From NCBI GenBank assembly GCA_017745115.1, contig JAGIAA010000013.1, positions 1-57,781 of the forward strand: a stretch of DNA of 57,781 nucleotides, read 5' to 3'. The notes under the pieces were generated by a model. The model was given only the letters and a program-made list of their open reading frames with translations, was not told the origin of the DNA and searched no databases. Both the position numbers and the translations under genes were made by a program. This DNA is from Sphingobium sp. Its GTDB lineage: Bacteria > Pseudomonadota > Alphaproteobacteria > Sphingomonadales > Sphingomonadaceae. The first letter of the stretch is position 1; each line of letters starts with the position of its first letter. Shown one piece after another: positions 7,877-14,815 of this stretch.

Positions 7877-7986
7877 GCCGTTCCCCGGTGCAGGCCGGGG
7901 TCCAGACCGAAACGGAGCCGCGCGTGCGACATACGCATTCGACGCTTCGCGCCGAGACTGGGCCCCCGCCTTCGCCGGGGAACGGC
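7877..7986. repeat. Palindromic intergenic repeat, family A copy 1
   Basis: About 110 bp bounded by inverted arms GCCGTTCCCCGG and CCGGGGAACGGC, with a central CGACGCTTCGC. The same element recurs at 40132-40241 and 47484-47595. A half-repeat, CGTCATCCCGGGCTTGATC, stands just left at 7831-7849. No gene lies between 7794 and 8030. Confidence 0.8.
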
Positions 7987-8030
7987 TATTTGGGTGGCGG
8001 GGGGGGTCCGCTGATCAGAAATGTAGGCGC

Positions 8031-9095
8031 CTAGGTCGCGAGGCGCTCGCGTGGCATGTCGACGGTGATGGTGAGCGTGGGCGGGGCCCAGTGGCGCTCG
8101 AGCTGCGCGTCGAGCGACTGGATCGCGACCCGCAGCAGGTCCGAGCCGAAGCCCTCGCGGCCCCCTTCGGGTGCCTGCCCGCCGGTCTCGCGCCAGATGA
8201 GGCGGACCTGGTCACCGGCGTCCTCCAGCGCGATGTCGAGCGACCCGCCTTCGGTGGAAAGCCCGCCATATTTGACGGCGTTGGTGGCGAGCTCGTGGAG
8301 CAGCAACGCCAGCGACGTCAGGGCGTGGGGGCCGACCTGCAGATCCGACACGACGAGGGTCGTGCGGCCGGCCTCCGCATAGGGCTTGAGAACGGCCTCG
8401 ATGACGTCGCCGAGCGCGGCGCTGTGCACCGGCGGGCCGCCGTCGGGCTGGGGCAGGATGAGCTGGTGCGCGGCGCCGAGCGCGACGATCCGCTCCGAGA
8501 GATTCGCGGCGAACTCGTCGACCGAACCGGCCTGGCGCCGGCTGAACGTCACCATGCCCTGCACCACGGCGAGCAGATTGCTGATCCGGTGATGCATCTC
8601 GCGGATGAGCATGACCTGCTGCGCGGCGCGCTGCTTGCGTTCGGTGATGTCGCGCGCGATCTTGGACGCGCCGACGATGTTGCCGGCAGCATCGCGGACC
8701 GGGGATACAGTGAGCTCGATATCGATCAGATGGCCGTCGCGATGGCAGCGGACGGTCTCGTAATGCTCGATGCTCTCGCCCCGCCGCAGCCGCGCAAGGA
8801 TGTCCGCCTCTTCGTGCCGCCGGTCCTCGGGGATGATGATGCTGATGGAGCTGCCGATCGCCTCTTCGCGCGTATAGCCGTAGAGCTGCTCGGCCGCGGC
8901 GTTCCAGCTGGTGATGGTGCCGTCGAGCGTCTTGCTCAGGATCGCATCAAAACTGTTCTGGACGACCGCAGCGAGCCAGGCGCTCGGCTCTCCCACATCG
9001 TTCAATTCTTGTATGACCTGTCTCCGGGGGCGGCAGCGCCATTCGCTGCCTGAGGTCGGTCCCACGATCCGGCCAGAATGATGAGACGCCATCAT
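8031..9095 (-). CDS. PAS-domain HWE-type sensor histidine kinase
   Basis: About 354 residues. A PAS domain (roughly 40-150: SFDAILSKTLDGTITSWNAA, GYTREEAIG, then the PAC tail IARDITERKQ) precedes an HWE/HisKA_2 kinase with the phospho-acceptor region REMHHRISNLLAVVQGM (His about 169), the N-box LLLHELATNAVKYGGLS and a GFGSDLL ATP lid. There is no membrane segment, so it senses a cytoplasmic signal. Such kinases often feed the alphaproteobacterial general stress response. The start is uncertain: tandem ATGs at 9095 and 9092 are used here; later TTG or GTG codons are possible. A perfect FNR/FixK-like box lies upstream at 9132-9145. Confidence 0.85.
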   Translation of the reverse strand: MMASHHSGRIVGPTSGSEWRCRPRRQVIQELNDVGEPSAWLAAVVQNSFDAILSKTLDGTITSWNAAAEQLYGYTREEAIGSSISIIIPEDRRHEEADILARLRRGESIEHYETVRCHRDGHLIDIELTVSPVRDAAGNIVGASKIARDITERKQRAAQQVMLIREMHHRISNLLAVVQGMVTFSRRQAGSVDEFAANLSERIVALGAAHQLILPQPDGGPPVHSAALGDVIEAVLKPYAEAGRTTLVVSDLQVGPHALTSLALLLHELATNAVKYGGLSTEGGSLDIALEDAGDQVRLIWRETGGQAPEGGREGFGSDLLRVAIQSLDAQLERHWAPPTLTITVDMPRERLAT

Positions 9096-9131
9096 CCCTG
9101 GCGAGGCAATCAGTCGGGGGCCGGATTCTGC

Positions 9132-9145
9132 TTGATAAATATCAA
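9132..9145 (-). promoter_or_regulatory. FNR/FixK-type box upstream of the kinase
   Basis: TTGAT-AAAT-ATCAA matches the FNR/FixK consensus TTGAT-N4-ATCAA exactly. It sits in the 72 bases between the stop of the Crp/Fnr gene and the kinase start, 37 bases before the latter. The adjacent Crp/Fnr regulators are natural candidates to bind it, but their recognition helices differ from classical FNR. Confidence 0.55.
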
Positions 9146-9167
9146 TCGGCACCGCCAAACCGCAGCG

Positions 9168-9908
9168 TCAGCGCGGCGAACCGAGGGCGTTTGGCGTCGG
9201 TCCGTCGATGTAGAGATAGGAGGGATCGAAATCGCCCCTCTTGGCCAGCGCCGCCTCGTCGAGCACCTCCACGAATGGCGGGCGGAAGGTGCACAGACCA
9301 GCCTCGCGCAGCTGACGGATCACGCGGTTCACATGGACCGTGGTGAGGCCGCAGATCTCGGCGAGATCGGACTGGGTGAGCGGCAGGTGGAAGACATTGC
9401 CATTGGAAAGGCCCGCGCCCGCCATGCGCACGCCCATCTCGCAGACGAAATGCGCGACGCGCCCGACGGCATCGAGCCGGCCGACGCGGAACAGCCAGGC
9501 GCGGTGCATGGCCGCATCGATCAGCGTGGAAAACCAGAGCTTGCGCGCCAGCTCCGGGCGCGGATCGAGAATCCGCTTAAGCGCTTCGTGCGGGACGATG
9601 GCGATGGTGACCGGCGTCAACGTGCCGACGCTGTGATCGAGGCGCCGCATCGGATAGGCATGGAGGTCGACGAACTCCCCCGGCACATGGACAGAGACCA
9701 GCTGCCGCAGGCCCTTCCGGTCATCGATGTAACGGGACAGGATGCCGTCCAGGAGGATCGTGCTGATGCTGACGCGTTCGCCGGCCTCGATGATGGTCTT
9801 GCGCGGCTCAAATTCCCTGACTTCGGTAATCGCCCCCTCTAACAAATCCCGTTCTTCATCCGTCAACTCAACCCCACGACGATTGAGCAATACTCGCTCA
9901 GTCCGCAC
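9168..9908 (-). CDS. Crp/Fnr family regulator 1
   Basis: A 246-residue regulator: cyclic-nucleotide-binding-like beta roll (about 35-110, including IEAGERVSISTILLDGILSR), a dimer helix (KLWFSTLIDAAMHRAWLF) and a winged helix with LTQSDLAEICGLTTVHVNRV near 177-196. There is no N-terminal Cys cluster, so it is not an Fe-S FNR. The start is GTG (9908). It is divergent from a close paralogue at 10123; both contain SRYIDDRKGLRQLV and FRVGRLDAVGRVAHF. The ligand is unknown. Confidence 0.92.
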   Translation of the reverse strand: MRTERVLLNRRGVELTDEERDLLEGAITEVREFEPRKTIIEAGERVSISTILLDGILSRYIDDRKGLRQLVSVHVPGEFVDLHAYPMRRLDHSVGTLTPVTIAIVPHEALKRILDPRPELARKLWFSTLIDAAMHRAWLFRVGRLDAVGRVAHFVCEMGVRMAGAGLSNGNVFHLPLTQSDLAEICGLTTVHVNRVIRQLREAGLCTFRPPFVEVLDEAALAKRGDFDPSYLYIDGPTPNALGSPR

Positions 9909-10000
9909 TCTTGCCGACCCCCCGCACCCCTGTATTTTTGTTGCTCTTCGGCTAGCGCGGCGGGGACTTGTTTGGCGATCCCGTGGCGTGCGAATTCGTC

Positions 10001-10014
10001 TTGATATTTGTTAA
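10001..10014. promoter_or_regulatory. Imperfect FNR-like box in the divergent Crp intergenic region
   Basis: TTGAT-ATTT-GTTAA keeps the left half-site of the FNR/FixK consensus and three of five bases of the right. It lies about midway between the two divergent paralogous Crp/Fnr genes, so it could serve auto- or cross-regulation. Weak on its own. Confidence 0.25.
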
Positions 10015-10122
10015 AACAGGGCCGGTGCGGACCTGAATCTGGCGCGAATCAGGCTTTTTCAAGGACGCAGGATCGGTCCTCCCGGCGGGACGTTTCACTC
10101 TCATGAGCGTGGAACCGAACCG

Positions 10123-10881
10123 TTGCTGACCGACCGCTTTCTCAAGAACCGGCGCGGTGTCGAACTGACGCGGACCGAACGCATGCGCCTGGAGGATGCG
10201 ATCACCGACGTGGTCGACGTCCCTGCGCGCACGACGATCGTCCGCGCGGGCGAGCCCATCCATGTCAGCAATCTCCTCATCGAAGGCTACATGTCCCGCT
10301 ACATCGACGACCGGAAAGGCCTGCGGCAGCTGGTCGGCATGCATGTGCCCGGCGACTTCGTCGATCTCCACTCCTTTCCCATGATGACGCTCGACCACAA
10401 TATGGCGACGCTTACGGCCGCCAAGGTGGCGATCGTCCCGCATACGCGCCTCCGGCAACTCATTGCCGACGACCGTGACCTGGCGCTGAAACTGTGGTTT
10501 TCGACACTGGTCGACGCGTCATTGCATCGCGCCTGGCTGTTCCGGGTCGGCCGGCTCGATGCAGTCGGGCGCGTCGCGCACTTCCTCAGCGAAGTGAATG
10601 CACGGCTGGAAGCGGTCGACCTCAGCGACGGACACCGTTTCGCGCTCGGGATCACGCAGGCGGATCTCGCGGAAGCCTGCGGCCTGACAAGCGTCCACAC
10701 CAACCGCGTCATGCGGCAGCTGCGCGAAATGAAGCTGTGTGCGGTCCGAGCGCCCATGGTCGACATCCTCGACAGGGCGGCACTTGAGCGCCGCGGAAAC
10801 TTTGACCCTTACTATCTCTATCTCGAAGCCCAGCAAGACGCCGACGTCCAGGTTGCGGAGACAGTCCATGAATCGCGATGA
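10123..10881 (+). CDS. Crp/Fnr family regulator 2, paralogue of regulator 1
   Basis: A 252-residue protein with the same layout as regulator 1: ligand-binding beta roll, a dimer helix around KLWFSTLVDASLHRAWLF and a winged helix with LTSVHTNRVMRQLRE. It starts at TTG (10123); the nearby ATG at 10103 is in another frame. Both proteins share the opening LxNRRGVELT and the ending FDPxYLY, so they arose by duplication. The C-terminal extension is longer here and overlaps the next small gene by 14 bases. No Fe-S cysteines are seen. Confidence 0.92.
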   Translation: MLTDRFLKNRRGVELTRTERMRLEDAITDVVDVPARTTIVRAGEPIHVSNLLIEGYMSRYIDDRKGLRQLVGMHVPGDFVDLHSFPMMTLDHNMATLTAAKVAIVPHTRLRQLIADDRDLALKLWFSTLVDASLHRAWLFRVGRLDAVGRVAHFLSEVNARLEAVDLSDGHRFALGITQADLAEACGLTSVHTNRVMRQLREMKLCAVRAPMVDILDRAALERRGNFDPYYLYLEAQQDADVQVAETVHESR

Positions 10882-11074
10882 ATCCACCGAACCCTTTACC
10901 AGTCCCGGCATTGCCAGCGCCGAGAAGGGCCTGGTGGTGCTCGACGGGCCGGACGGGATCGCGATCACCATGACAGCGGACGCGGCCGCCAGCACGGGAG
11001 AGAGCCTGATCGCCGCCGCGAAAAAGGCCCGACAGTCCCACAACGGCGAAGAGATGCCGCCCGCGGGCAAATAG
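10868..11074 (+). CDS. Small acidic protein downstream of Crp/Fnr regulator
   Basis: A 68-residue protein starting MNRDESTEPFTSPGIASAEK, with a central VVLDGPDGIAITMTADAAAS and a helical tail (SLIAAAKKARQ). It starts within the last codons of regulator 2 in a different frame, suggesting coupled expression. I know no named family; the pattern resembles small proteins frequent in sphingomonad genomes. Confidence 0.65.
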   Translation: MNRDESTEPFTSPGIASAEKGLVVLDGPDGIAITMTADAAASTGESLIAAAKKARQSHNGEEMPPAGK

Positions 11075-11141
11075 GTCGAGCTTCAGCTCCTGTAGAAATT
11101 GCCCGAGAGGACTTCGATCATCGCCTCGGCGGCAGGGGCGA

Positions 11142-11357
11142 TCAGGAGGCTGCGCGCCGGCGGCGGTCGCGGCGATACGCGAACTTGTCGCGGATTTGGC
11201 TCTGAAAGAACCGCCCTTTGGAGAAGGCGTCGCGCAGCCCTGACACGACAGCCTCCGGCACATCGAAATAGCTGTAGGATTCGCCGCTGACGAACTCGAT
11301 GTCGAGGCGCGCCTCGGCTGGATCATAGCGATAATGGCGGATCACGCTGGAGGGCAT
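11142..11357 (-). CDS. KTSC-domain protein
   Basis: A 71-residue protein from the ATG at 11357: MPSSVIRHYRYDPAEARLDI, then SGESYSYFDVPEAVVSGLRD and SKGRFFQSQIRDKFAYRR. This covers the whole KTSC domain, a small domain also found fused to lysyl-tRNA synthetase and nucleases, whose biochemical role is not established. In-frame codons further upstream are possible but lack domain similarity. It is divergent from the TolA-like gene; 76 bases separate the starts. Confidence 0.85.
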   Translation of the reverse strand: MPSSVIRHYRYDPAEARLDIEFVSGESYSYFDVPEAVVSGLRDAFSKGRFFQSQIRDKFAYRRDRRRRAAS

Positions 11358-11400
11358 GACGCGGAAACGCGAAAGACGCGCGCCGGGTTTCTGCCGCACT

Positions 11401-11425
11401 GGAACATTGCCCGTCGCAGGCCGTT
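11401..11425 (+). promoter_or_regulatory. Candidate general-stress (EcfG-type) promoter, exact match
   Basis: GGAAC (11401-11405), a 16-base spacer and CGTT (11422-11425) match the EcfG/SigT consensus of Alphaproteobacteria exactly. Transcription would begin about 7 bases later, almost at the GTG of the next gene (11434), implying a nearly leaderless message. About one such match is expected by chance in a window this size, so position is the main support. Confidence 0.45.
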
Positions 11426-11433
11426 CGAGCGTC

Positions 11434-12042
11434 GTGCCGAAGCTTAAAGTCTATCGCACGCCGATCGGCTTTTACGACGCCTATGTGGCCGCGACGAGCC
11501 AGAAGGCCGCGCTGGCCGCCTGGGGCGCGGACGCGGATCTGTTCGCGCGGGGCGCGGCGGACGTGGTGACCGACGGGCAACTGACCAAGGCGCCACTGGC
11601 CGATCCCGGCAAGGTGATCCGCCTGCCGCGCGGGACCGAGGCGCAGCATTTGCAGGCACTGGGACGCGCCCAGCCGGCGCCGCGTCGGCGTACGGCCAGC
11701 GCGAAAGAACCCAAAGCTCGTACCGCAACGCCAGCGGCGGAAACGCTGGAGACCAGGCCCCCTCCCAAACCGGCCCGCAAGGCTGCCGCGCCAAAGCCGG
11801 CGCGTCCACGACCGAGCCGCGCGGCACTCGACGCGGCGGAGCGCGCGATCCGGGAGGCCGAAGCCCGACACGAGGCGGAGCTGAAGGATCTCGCCGAACG
11901 CAAGCGCGCGCTCGAACAGGAACAGCGCGCGTTGCGCACGCGACAGGCGGAAGAGACCGATCGCCTCGCCGCGGCACTCAAGAAGGCCGGCGCGCAGTTT
12001 CGCGAAAAGCTGACGCGCTGGGCGGCTACCGGGACGGAGTGA
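11434..12042 (+). CDS. TolA-like coiled-coil protein, function unknown
   Basis: A 202-residue protein. The N-terminal 65 residues, beginning PKLKVYRTPIGFYDAYVAAT after a GTG start, form a small conserved domain with ADADLFARGAADVVTD. A Pro/Ala/Lys linker and a long charged helix (AERAIREAEARHEAELKDLA onward) follow. It is sometimes named cell-envelope TolA-like because of the coiled coil, but no signal or membrane segment is present. It may be stress-induced through the promoter-like match at 11401. Confidence 0.75.
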   Translation: MPKLKVYRTPIGFYDAYVAATSQKAALAAWGADADLFARGAADVVTDGQLTKAPLADPGKVIRLPRGTEAQHLQALGRAQPAPRRRTASAKEPKARTATPAAETLETRPPPKPARKAAAPKPARPRPSRAALDAAERAIREAEARHEAELKDLAERKRALEQEQRALRTRQAEETDRLAAALKKAGAQFREKLTRWAATGTE

Positions 12043-12203
12043 CGAGCAGGAAAGCGAAGAAGCTGCCAGCGCAGGTCATTGGTCGGCTTGTGCAGGGATC
12101 GCGCTGAAAAATCTATGTAGCTGATCCAGGATAAGTCTGAGAGCCGAGTGGAGCGTTATAGCGTTAATTCAAGGGTATTTCTCCAGAGACGCACAGCTTC
12201 CGC

Positions 12204-12860
12204 ATGAACCGACAGGGGCAGAACGAGATGGCAGCATCGGCGACGATATCGTTTCGCCGAAGCCAGCACCTTGCGCGGGCGGGCGATACGCGCAGCGCCA
12301 TCTTTCGCATGAGCGAAGGCTGGGCCTGTCGCTATCATGTCCTGCGAAGCGGCAGGCGACAGATTACGGCTTTGTATCTGCCAGGGGATTATTGCGAGCC
12401 CCAGTGGATACTGGACATGCGGGCGCGCCAGTCCATCATCGCGATTTCCACCGTGCGAGCGAGCGACCTCAACATTTCCGACATCTACGCCACGTCCAAC
12501 GGTTCGGAGCGCATGCGCTCGATTCTCTCCGCCATGTCCGTCAATCTCGACCGCCAGTCGGAATGGATGGTTAGCCTGGGCCGCAAAAGCGCCATAGAGC
12601 GGATCAGCACGCTGATTTGTGATGTGTTTCAGCGCATGCGGTCGGCAGGCTTTGCTTATGCCGGTCAGTGCGCGATGCCGCTGACGCAGGTCGAACTTGC
12701 CGACATTACGGGGCTGACGCCGGTGCACGTCAATCGCGTGTTGCGCGAATTGCGGTCATTGAGGCTCGTCGAACTTCGATCGGGCTGGCTGCATCTGCTT
12801 GCGGCGGAGGAATTGCTGAAAATAGCCGATCTGAACATGTTCTGGTACGCTGCCGCCTGA
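12204..12860 (+). CDS. Crp/Fnr family regulator 3
   Basis: A 218-residue regulator, more distant from the other two. The beta roll includes GRRQITALYLPGDYCEPQWI; the C-terminal winged helix has LTQVELADITGLTPVHVNRV. It shares the T-x-V-H-x-N-R recognition pattern with regulators 1 and 2, so DNA targets may overlap. No Cys cluster. The preceding 160 bases contain a direct repeat AGCGTTAT-AGCGTTAA but no recognised operator. Confidence 0.9.
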   Translation: MNRQGQNEMAASATISFRRSQHLARAGDTRSAIFRMSEGWACRYHVLRSGRRQITALYLPGDYCEPQWILDMRARQSIIAISTVRASDLNISDIYATSNGSERMRSILSAMSVNLDRQSEWMVSLGRKSAIERISTLICDVFQRMRSAGFAYAGQCAMPLTQVELADITGLTPVHVNRVLRELRSLRLVELRSGWLHLLAAEELLKIADLNMFWYAAA

Positions 12861-12893
12861 CATTGAACCGCCCGACGCGCGGCCGACGCAAAT

Positions 12894-12922
12894 GAGGGAG
12901 GGCTGCTGGAGAGCCCTCCCTC
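12894..12922. terminator. Strong hairpin between convergent genes
   Basis: Perfect 11-base arms GAGGGAGGGCT and AGCCCTCCCTC with a 7-base loop lie between the ends of Crp/Fnr regulator 3 and the hemerythrin fusion. It lacks a T run on either strand but is placed to terminate both transcripts. Confidence 0.6.
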
Positions 12923-12952
12923 GATGCGGTCTTCGAATTGCGACAGTGGGGA

Positions 12953-14440
12953 TCAGCGATTCTGCCATCCTCGTCGCGATGCTTCGGAATGGCCTTCGGG
13001 ATCACCGAACCAGCCGCCACGGCCTCGGCCGCGATCGTCGTCATCATCACGGCTACGGCTCGAGTATCCGCGGCGATCGTCATCATCGTCGCGCCCGCGG
13101 CTCGTGAAGCGGCCGTCATCGTCGCGGCTGCGGTTTCCGCCGCCGCCACCGCCCCGGCGATCGTCATCGTCACCGCGCCCGCGGCTCGTGAAGCGGCCAT
13201 CTTCATCGCGGCTGCGGTTTCCGCCGCCATTCCCGCCGCCGCGACGGTCATCGTCATCGCGTGAAGAGGAAGAACGTCCGCGGTCGCTGCGATCCTCCCA
13301 GCCGCGGCGGGAGGCTTCCGAATGTCCCTCGGGATCGCCGTACCAACCGCTGTCGCCGTGGCGCGGATTATCCCAGCCGCGCCGTGATGCCTCCGAATGG
13401 CCACGGGAATCGCCATACCAGCCGCTCGGGCCGTGATCCGGGTTATCCCAGCCGCGCCGCGAGGCTTCGGAATGACCTTCGGAATCTCCGAACCAGCCGC
13501 CCTGGCCGCGACCACCGCCGCCACCACCACGGTCATCATCGTCGTAACGGCCTCCACCACCGCTGCGGGCATAAGAGGAGCGGCGATCGTCGTCTTCACG
13601 TTCACGCCCACGCCCGCGGTCATCGCTCATGAAGCGGCCTTCCTCGTCGCGCGGCGGCGTGCGCCGGCCGCGATTGTCGTCGTCATCGTAACGGGACGAG
13701 GACCGGCTGCGGCCGCGTTCCTGATAGTCCTGCTGTGCCATTGCATACTCCTTCACTCTGCTTCCCTTTTGCCGTTGCAGCGAGGGCATGGGCGGATTGG
13801 GCTCCGCCTCGACTTCCCTCGCAATCTCTTCCCTTTGTTCCGTGATTTGCTGGCCGAGTGCGGCGACATCGACACCGGCTTTCTGAGCGGCGGCGAAGAT
13901 GCCGCTGCCGGCTTTCTCCTCCTCGCCCACATGATGTTTCACATATTCGGAGAGCACCTTGACCTTTGCGTCGGTGAAGGGATCGCCTCCGAAGCCGTCG
14001 CGCAGCTGAATGAGAAGTTGCTTGGCGCCGTCATGTTCGACCTGCGCTTCATTCAAGAGGTCGTCTTGGACCTTGCCCTTGCAGGCAGGATAGAAGATCT
14101 CCTCCTCGATCCGACTATGCGTCAGGAATTCGCTGGCGATCTGGCCGAGCAGGCGCCGCTTTTCCTCGTCCTCGGATGCTTTTTCATATTGCTGGAAAAG
14201 CTGCTCGACCTTGCGATGGTCCTGCTTCAGCAGGTCTATCGCGCTGGGCTGCTTCGCCTCGGCGGCCTGGGATTGCTTGTCATTGGCGGCCTGGCTCGGC
14301 GCGGCGGATTTTTGATCGCCGGCCGGCACGCCTTGCTGTGTGGGCTGGGATGTTTGTCCGGCGGCGCCCGTGGTTTCGGAATCCGTCGATTGCCCAGATG
14401 ACGTTGCGGATGGGCTAGGCTTTTCCGGTTGCTTCGCCAT
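12953..14440 (-). CDS. Hemerythrin domain fused to a disordered repeat protein
   Basis: One open frame of 495 residues. Residues 1-65 are a Ser/Gln/Ala-rich lead. Residues 66-205 are an HHE hemerythrin-like domain (IDLLKQDHRKVEQLFQQYEK, FLTHSRIEEEIFYP, VEHDGAK, YVKHHVGEEE) whose His and Glu would bind a di-iron centre for oxygen or nitrosative chemistry. Residues 234-495 are disordered Gly/Arg/Asp/Ser-rich sequence with four copies of GW-[FY]-GD-x2-GHSEASRRGW and three DE-x-GRF motifs. The ATG at 14440 has GAGAGGAG upstream. A perfect ribosome-binding site precedes Met234 (13741), so this looks like two former genes joined in frame. Confidence 0.85.
   Translation of the reverse strand: MAKQPEKPSPSATSSGQSTDSETTGAAGQTSQPTQQGVPAGDQKSAAPSQAANDKQSQAAEAKQPSAIDLLKQDHRKVEQLFQQYEKASEDEEKRRLLGQIASEFLTHSRIEEEIFYPACKGKVQDDLLNEAQVEHDGAKQLLIQLRDGFGGDPFTDAKVKVLSEYVKHHVGEEEKAGSGIFAAAQKAGVDVAALGQQITEQREEIAREVEAEPNPPMPSLQRQKGSRVKEYAMAQQDYQERGRSRSSSRYDDDDNRGRRTPPRDEEGRFMSDDRGRGREREDDDRRSSYARSGGGGRYDDDDRGGGGGGRGQGGWFGDSEGHSEASRRGWDNPDHGPSGWYGDSRGHSEASRRGWDNPRHGDSGWYGDPEGHSEASRRGWEDRSDRGRSSSSRDDDDRRGGGNGGGNRSRDEDGRFTSRGRGDDDDRRGGGGGGNRSRDDDGRFTSRGRDDDDDRRGYSSRSRDDDDDRGRGRGGWFGDPEGHSEASRRGWQNR
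12965..13498 (-). repeat. Four coding repeats GHSEASRRGW
   Basis: 17-residue units at 13498-13448, 13423-13373, 13348-13298 and 13015-12965. The first three recur every 75 bp exactly (25 residues); the fourth follows a 280 bp Asp/Arg/Gly-rich spacer with RDxDGRFTSRGR motifs. The units resemble small stress-protein motifs ending in Arg-Gly or Lys-Gly-Gly, but I cannot assign them to a named domain. Confidence 0.85.
13739..13753 (-). promoter_or_regulatory. Internal ribosome-binding site and start in the hemerythrin fusion
   Basis: AAGGAG (13753-13748), a six-base spacer and ATG (13741-13739) open a 262-residue product starting MAQQDYQERG in the same frame as the fusion. A TGA out of frame at 13755-13753 overlaps the site, which is where an independent hemerythrin gene would be expected to end. 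Confidence 0.65.
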
Positions 14441-14556
14441 AAGGCGCTCCTCTCTTGTCCGGGCGCGAATGCGCCATCGGACAGGGAGCGCTGGAGGAGC
14501 GGCTTTGTTTCTTCAGAGCGACATGGACCTAACCCATGTTGGGGATTCGCCTGCGC

Positions 14557-14733
14557 CTATTGCTGCTCGGGATAATCCTCCGGCTTGACCGTCCCGACAG
14601 TTGGTCGGTCCTCGACCTTTTCAGGCTTCTTGCCGCCGCGCGTACGGGGATCGGGCCCATCCTTCTGGGGGATCACGTCCCCCAATGGCCCGCGACGGGG
14701 CATTTCATCACGATCGCGATTTTTCTCGTCCAT
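14557..14733 (-). CDS. Small charged protein, unknown function
   Basis: A 58-residue hydrophilic protein starting MDEKNRDRDEMPRRGPLGDV and ending VGTVKPEDYPEQQ, with probable intrinsic disorder. AAAGGAAC lies six bases before the ATG, a good ribosome-binding site. It sits between the hemerythrin fusion and the 740-residue protein on the same strand. A near-consensus EcfG-type promoter is present at 14799-14775. Confidence 0.7.
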   Translation of the reverse strand: MDEKNRDRDEMPRRGPLGDVIPQKDGPDPRTRGGKKPEKVEDRPTVGTVKPEDYPEQQ

Positions 14734-14774
14734 GGCTGTTCCTTTCATGCCGGTGCTGGACCGGTCAGATCGTG

Positions 14775-14799
14775 AACGCCGCGGCAGGTGCTTCTTTCC
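14775..14799 (-). promoter_or_regulatory. Candidate EcfG-type promoter, one mismatch
   Basis: Read on the reverse strand: GGAAA, 16 bases, CGTT; consensus GGAAC-N16/17-CGTT. It would give a leader of about 35 bases to the small gene starting at 14733. One-mismatch sites are frequent by chance, so it is only suggestive. Confidence 0.3.
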
Positions 14800-14815
14800 C
14801 GGTGATCGGCCGCCG

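Noticed and set aside
12965..13498. Possible CRISPR array or minisatellite
   Set aside because: The periodic units are in-frame protein repeats of an open reading frame, with conserved third-codon variation and no unique spacers.
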